A DNA stretch of 64,000 bases from assembly GCF_039543385.1 (NCBI RefSeq), contig NZ_BAABJQ010000008.1, positions 271,249 through 335,248 of the forward strand, given 5' to 3'. Positions 61,574 to 64,000 of this stretch are shown in pieces (the first letter of the stretch is position 1; each line of letters starts with the position of its first letter). The notes beneath the pieces are model-generated. The model saw only the letters and a list, made by a program, of their open reading frames with translations. It was not told the DNA's origin and did no database searches. The stretch comes from Rugosimonospora acidiphila (GTDB lineage Bacteria; Actinomycetota; Actinomycetes; Mycobacteriales; Micromonosporaceae). A program made the position numbers and the translations under genes.

Positions 61574-62378
61574 GCGGGAACCGGGTCGGCCGCCACCTGC
61601 GCGCGGCCGGCCCGGCCGGAGTCGTGGGGCGGGCCGGTGCAGGCTGGATCAGGCCGGCCGCCACCAGTTCGACCACCACCAGTACCGCCGTGGTCTCGAC
61701 GGTGAGCAGCCCGACCAGTACGAGTACCTGAGCGATCCCGGCTTGGGTCGGGCTGGCGCCGCCGAGCAGTACGCCGACGAACGCCCCGGGCAGGGTCACC
61801 AGCCCGACGGTGCGGGTCTGGTCGATCGCCGGCAGTAGCGCCTGGACCGCGGCCGGGCGCACCACGTCGCGTCGGGCGGTACGGGCGGTGAAGCCGAGTG
61901 CCAGCCGGGCCTCGTATTCGCCCCGTCGGGCGTGCAACTCGTCCAGGGCCCGCCGCCCGGCGAGCCCCGTGGCGGTCATCGCGCCGCCGATGAGGATGCC
62001 GGCTACCGGCAGTACCGCCACCGGGGTGGTGGTCACCAGGCCGGTACCCAGCAGCAGGCCCAGGACCGGCGCGACCCCGACCGCGATCGCCGCCGCCGCG
62101 AATCGGCCTCCGTGCCGGGCGGTCATCCGGCGCCCGGCGGTGGCCGACGCGACGAGAAACATGAGGGTGATGAAGCCGGCGGTCAGGCCGGCGGAGCGCA
62201 GGACCGCGACGATCAGGACGGAGACCACCCCGAGCTGTATCGCGGCGCGTAGTGACGCGGTGACCGCTTGCCGGGCCACGCCGAGGCGGCCCAGGCCGGC
62301 GACCAGTGCGGTGGTGAGGATCAGCGTGGCGAGCACGGCGGCCAGCGGGGGCCAGGAGGCCGGACCTGACGCGTTCAT
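61482..62378 (-). CDS. FetB/YbbM-type ABC transporter permease
   Basis: This 298-residue protein of the UPF0014 family has about seven helices with RQAVTASLRAAIQLGVVSVL and VLPVAGILIGGAMTATGLAGRRALDELHARRGEYEARLALGFTARTA. E. coli FetB forms an iron exporter with FetA; no FetA is nearby. The C-terminal 45 residues are Arg/Pro-rich, atypical and lie in the overlap with the permease. Confidence 0.88.
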   Translation of the reverse strand: MNASGPASWPPLAAVLATLILTTALVAGLGRLGVARQAVTASLRAAIQLGVVSVLIVAVLRSAGLTAGFITLMFLVASATAGRRMTARHGGRFAAAAIAVGVAPVLGLLLGTGLVTTTPVAVLPVAGILIGGAMTATGLAGRRALDELHARRGEYEARLALGFTARTARRDVVRPAAVQALLPAIDQTRTVGLVTLPGAFVGVLLGGASPTQAGIAQVLVLVGLLTVETTAVLVVVELVAAGLIQPAPARPTTPAGPAARRWRPTRFPLRRPGGATGTRRTGAAARPSRRRRRAPARR

Positions 62379-62414
62379 GGCCGGGTGGTGAGGGTGTCGG
62401 TGGTGTTCGTTGGG

Positions 62415-63212
62415 TCAGACTTCGACGGTGGCGGGTTCGACGTCGGGTTGGATGCCGGCGCGGGCGACGGTCACGTAGCCGACCAGCACGATGATGGCGA
62501 GGGTGGCGAGGGCAGCTACGGTGCCGTCGCCGAAGCCCAGGCCGTGGTCGGGGTGGTGTGGTTTGCCGAGCCAGTCGGCGATCGAGGCGCCCAGTGGGCG
62601 GGTCAGTACGTAGGCGATCCAGAACGCGGCGATGCTGTCCAGGCCGAGCCGCCGGCCGATGGCGGGCAGCGCGATGAGGGCGGCGAACAGGATGGCGGAG
62701 GTGAGGTAGCCCAGGTGCATGCTGGCTGCGGTGAGGTCCCCGGCGGCGGTGCCCAGGGCGAAGGTGACCAGGACGGTGATCCAGTAGTAGATTTCCCGGC
62801 GTCGGGTCACGATGCTGTGGATGGATAGGGTGCCCTCGGCGCGGCGCCAGAGGGTGAACACGACGACCAGTGCCACGGCGTAGAACGCGGTGGATCCGGC
62901 GTAGGGGATGTCCAGTGCGACGTGTAGCGCGTCGGCGGCCATGGTGCCGAACACCGCTACCATCGCGACCGCGAACCAGTAGACGGGGGCGATGTAGCGG
63001 CGGGCGCGCAGTTGTAGGGTCAGGGCGATCACGAGGCCGATGATTCCGATCGCGCCGGCGAGGATCACGCTGAGCGTGCCGAGGTAGTCGGAGGCGGCCT
63101 CGCCCATGCCGGTGGTGAGTACCTTGATCAGCCAGAACATGGCGGTGATCTCCGGTACCTTCGCCCGCATCGACGGTCGTACGGTACCGGTGACGGTGGT
63201 GCTGGGTCGCAT
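62415..63212 (-). CDS. COG4705-type membrane protein
   Basis: This 265-residue protein has eight or so helices with VPEITAMFWLIKVLTTGMGEAASDYLG and YYWITVLVTFALGTAAGDLTA, hallmarks of this uncharacterised family. ATG 63212 has GGAG upstream. It is the first gene of a likely operon with the FetB-like gene, 36 bp upstream of it. Confidence 0.88.
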   Translation of the reverse strand: MRPSTTVTGTVRPSMRAKVPEITAMFWLIKVLTTGMGEAASDYLGTLSVILAGAIGIIGLVIALTLQLRARRYIAPVYWFAVAMVAVFGTMAADALHVALDIPYAGSTAFYAVALVVVFTLWRRAEGTLSIHSIVTRRREIYYWITVLVTFALGTAAGDLTAASMHLGYLTSAILFAALIALPAIGRRLGLDSIAAFWIAYVLTRPLGASIADWLGKPHHPDHGLGFGDGTVAALATLAIIVLVGYVTVARAGIQPDVEPATVEV

Positions 63213-63374
63213 CGAACTCCGCCCTTCTGGGTCAGCCCCCCGCGACACACTACTACACGCTGTAGGGCGACTCCGATGCGGCCGACCTGCCCGACGGGAA
63301 CGGGCATTCCGGGCGCCCGAAAGATCCGACCCAGGGCCGCGGCTGCCGCGGATTTCGTGATCGAGGGGGTCGCG

Positions 63375-63818
63375 GTGGATTGTCGATACGCGGTTTACCG
63401 CGCGTCTCGGTGGCGCGGTTACCGTCGTCGGATTCGGCTGTTCCGAAGCGTGCGGTTGAACGGGGTCGGTTGGCTCGCCGTCGGGCTGGTGTGCGTGGTC
63501 GGTACCGGCGTCGGCTACGGCGTCGGCCGCGCAGCCGACCTGCCAGTGGGTGCCAGTTCGTTGGCGGGTGGATTGTTCGGCCTGGTCGTGGTGGTGTTCG
63601 TGGACCGTCGACGGTGGGGGCGGCTGGAGACCGATCGTTCCTGGGGCGGCGAAGGTCCGGATGCTGTCTCACGTATCGCGGCGAGCCTGCGGCAGCGCGG
63701 TGTTCCTGTGCGTCTGTGGACGGACCGATGGGGTAACCGATCGCTGCGGTACTACAACCGGGACGCTCGCCGCGTCCGGCGGGCGCTTCGCGATGTGGAT
63801 CCGGGCCGGCGGCGTTGA
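63375..63818 (+). CDS. Small membrane protein of unknown function
   Basis: This protein has about 147 residues from GTG 63375 (GAGGGGG upstream). It has two helices near residues 35-75, and a basic C-terminus (RVRRALRDVDPGRRR). No family recognised. Confidence 0.6.
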   Translation: MDCRYAVYRASRWRGYRRRIRLFRSVRLNGVGWLAVGLVCVVGTGVGYGVGRAADLPVGASSLAGGLFGLVVVVFVDRRRWGRLETDRSWGGEGPDAVSRIAASLRQRGVPVRLWTDRWGNRSLRYYNRDARRVRRALRDVDPGRRR

Positions 63819-63851
63819 CTCAGTCATCATGCCGCCCGACAGGTCGGGGAC

Positions 63852-64000
63852 CTATCGTGTCTCCACTTTGGACGTGCGGCGTCGACGGATGAACACCGCG
63901 ACGGCGATGGCGCATGCCAGTACCACGATCGCGGCGATGATGTAGGTGGGGCCCTTGAAGGCGTCGGCCACCTTCTGCCAGTTGGCGCCGATGGCGTATC
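63852..64000 (-). CDS. DedA-family membrane protein, C-terminal end only
   Basis: The last about 49 codons of a minus-strand gene cut by the window edge: YAIGANWQKVADAFKGPTYIIAAIVVLACAIAVAVFIRRRR. The last helix and basic tail match DedA/VTT proteins. The rest lies outside the window. Confidence 0.75.
   Translation of the reverse strand, partial: YAIGANWQKVADAFKGPTYIIAAIVVLACAIAVAVFIRRRRTSKVETR

Noticed and set aside
1..64000. tRNA, rRNA, riboswitch or prophage genes
   Set aside because: I scanned for tRNA-like cloverleaf ends, integrases and phage structural genes and saw none I could support; a covariance-model search would be needed to exclude small RNAs.

Overview
The window is high-GC DNA with strongly GC-biased third codon positions, many GTG starts, and actinobacterial gene families: ECF42 with its DGPF partner, DUF6082, GAF-ANTAR, CGNR, PadR and ABC-2 pairs. 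It is most likely from the chromosome of a filamentous actinomycete. Micromonosporaceae is my guess, but no rRNA or marker gene is present to prove it. I found no tRNA, rRNA, CRISPR array or intact insertion sequence.

Layout. 1-3.2 kb: an ABC ATPase cut by the window edge, plus its FtsX-like permease. 3.4-7 kb: an MFS exporter with a long palindrome over its start, a PadR-membrane protein operon, and a flavin-dependent PPOX-type protein. 7.2-10.8 kb: a translationally coupled pair, a HExxH-containing ankyrin protein and a leucine-rich-repeat protein with a conflict-system-like C-terminus. 11-14.3 kb: two tandem secreted beta-helix paralogues. 14.5-16.2 kb: an ECF42 sigma factor and its DGPF partner. 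16.6-21 kb: a 7-bp tandem repeat, a LiaF-like gene with a near-identical inverted copy at 49.5 kb, a small secreted protein, an HTH-only LysR fragment, and a TetR/membrane divergon. 20.8-24 kb: a MarR divergon with three copies of one operator, and an RpiR-hydrolase fusion. 24.2-31.9 kb: a 921-residue secreted beta-helix protein, an ABC-2 exporter, a CDP-alcohol phosphotransferase with a VTT-like membrane protein, and a NarL-type two-component system. 32-41 kb: a secreted aminopeptidase, a stand-alone sensor-domain protein, a VanZ-like protein, a TetR/hydrolase divergon, and a subtilase split by one in-frame TGA. 41-48.6 kb: MMPL and transposase remnants, a Tat-exported pectate-lyase-like protein, a cold-shock protein, a methyltransferase, a CGNR regulator with a 41-bp palindrome, an SDR and a PanE-like reductase. 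48.6-64 kb: mostly small regulatory and metabolic genes, including DUF6082, GNAT, APH, Mug glycosylase, TetR-SDR, two GAF-ANTAR proteins, a globin-like protein, a PEBP-MarR pair, an ABC-2 exporter, FetB-like and COG4705 membrane proteins, and a DedA end.

Two themes recur. First, small regulator/target divergons (PadR, TetR, MarR, CGNR) carry visible dyad operators, and several starts look leaderless. Second, secreted or surface proteins are common: four beta-helix proteins, two peptidases and LiaF-like proteins. This fits an accessory chromosomal arm rather than core chromosome. Gene remnants, one mosaic duplication and a transposase scar point to ongoing decay and rearrangement. The best candidate for an undescribed system is the ankyrin/LRR pair at 7.2-10.8 kb.
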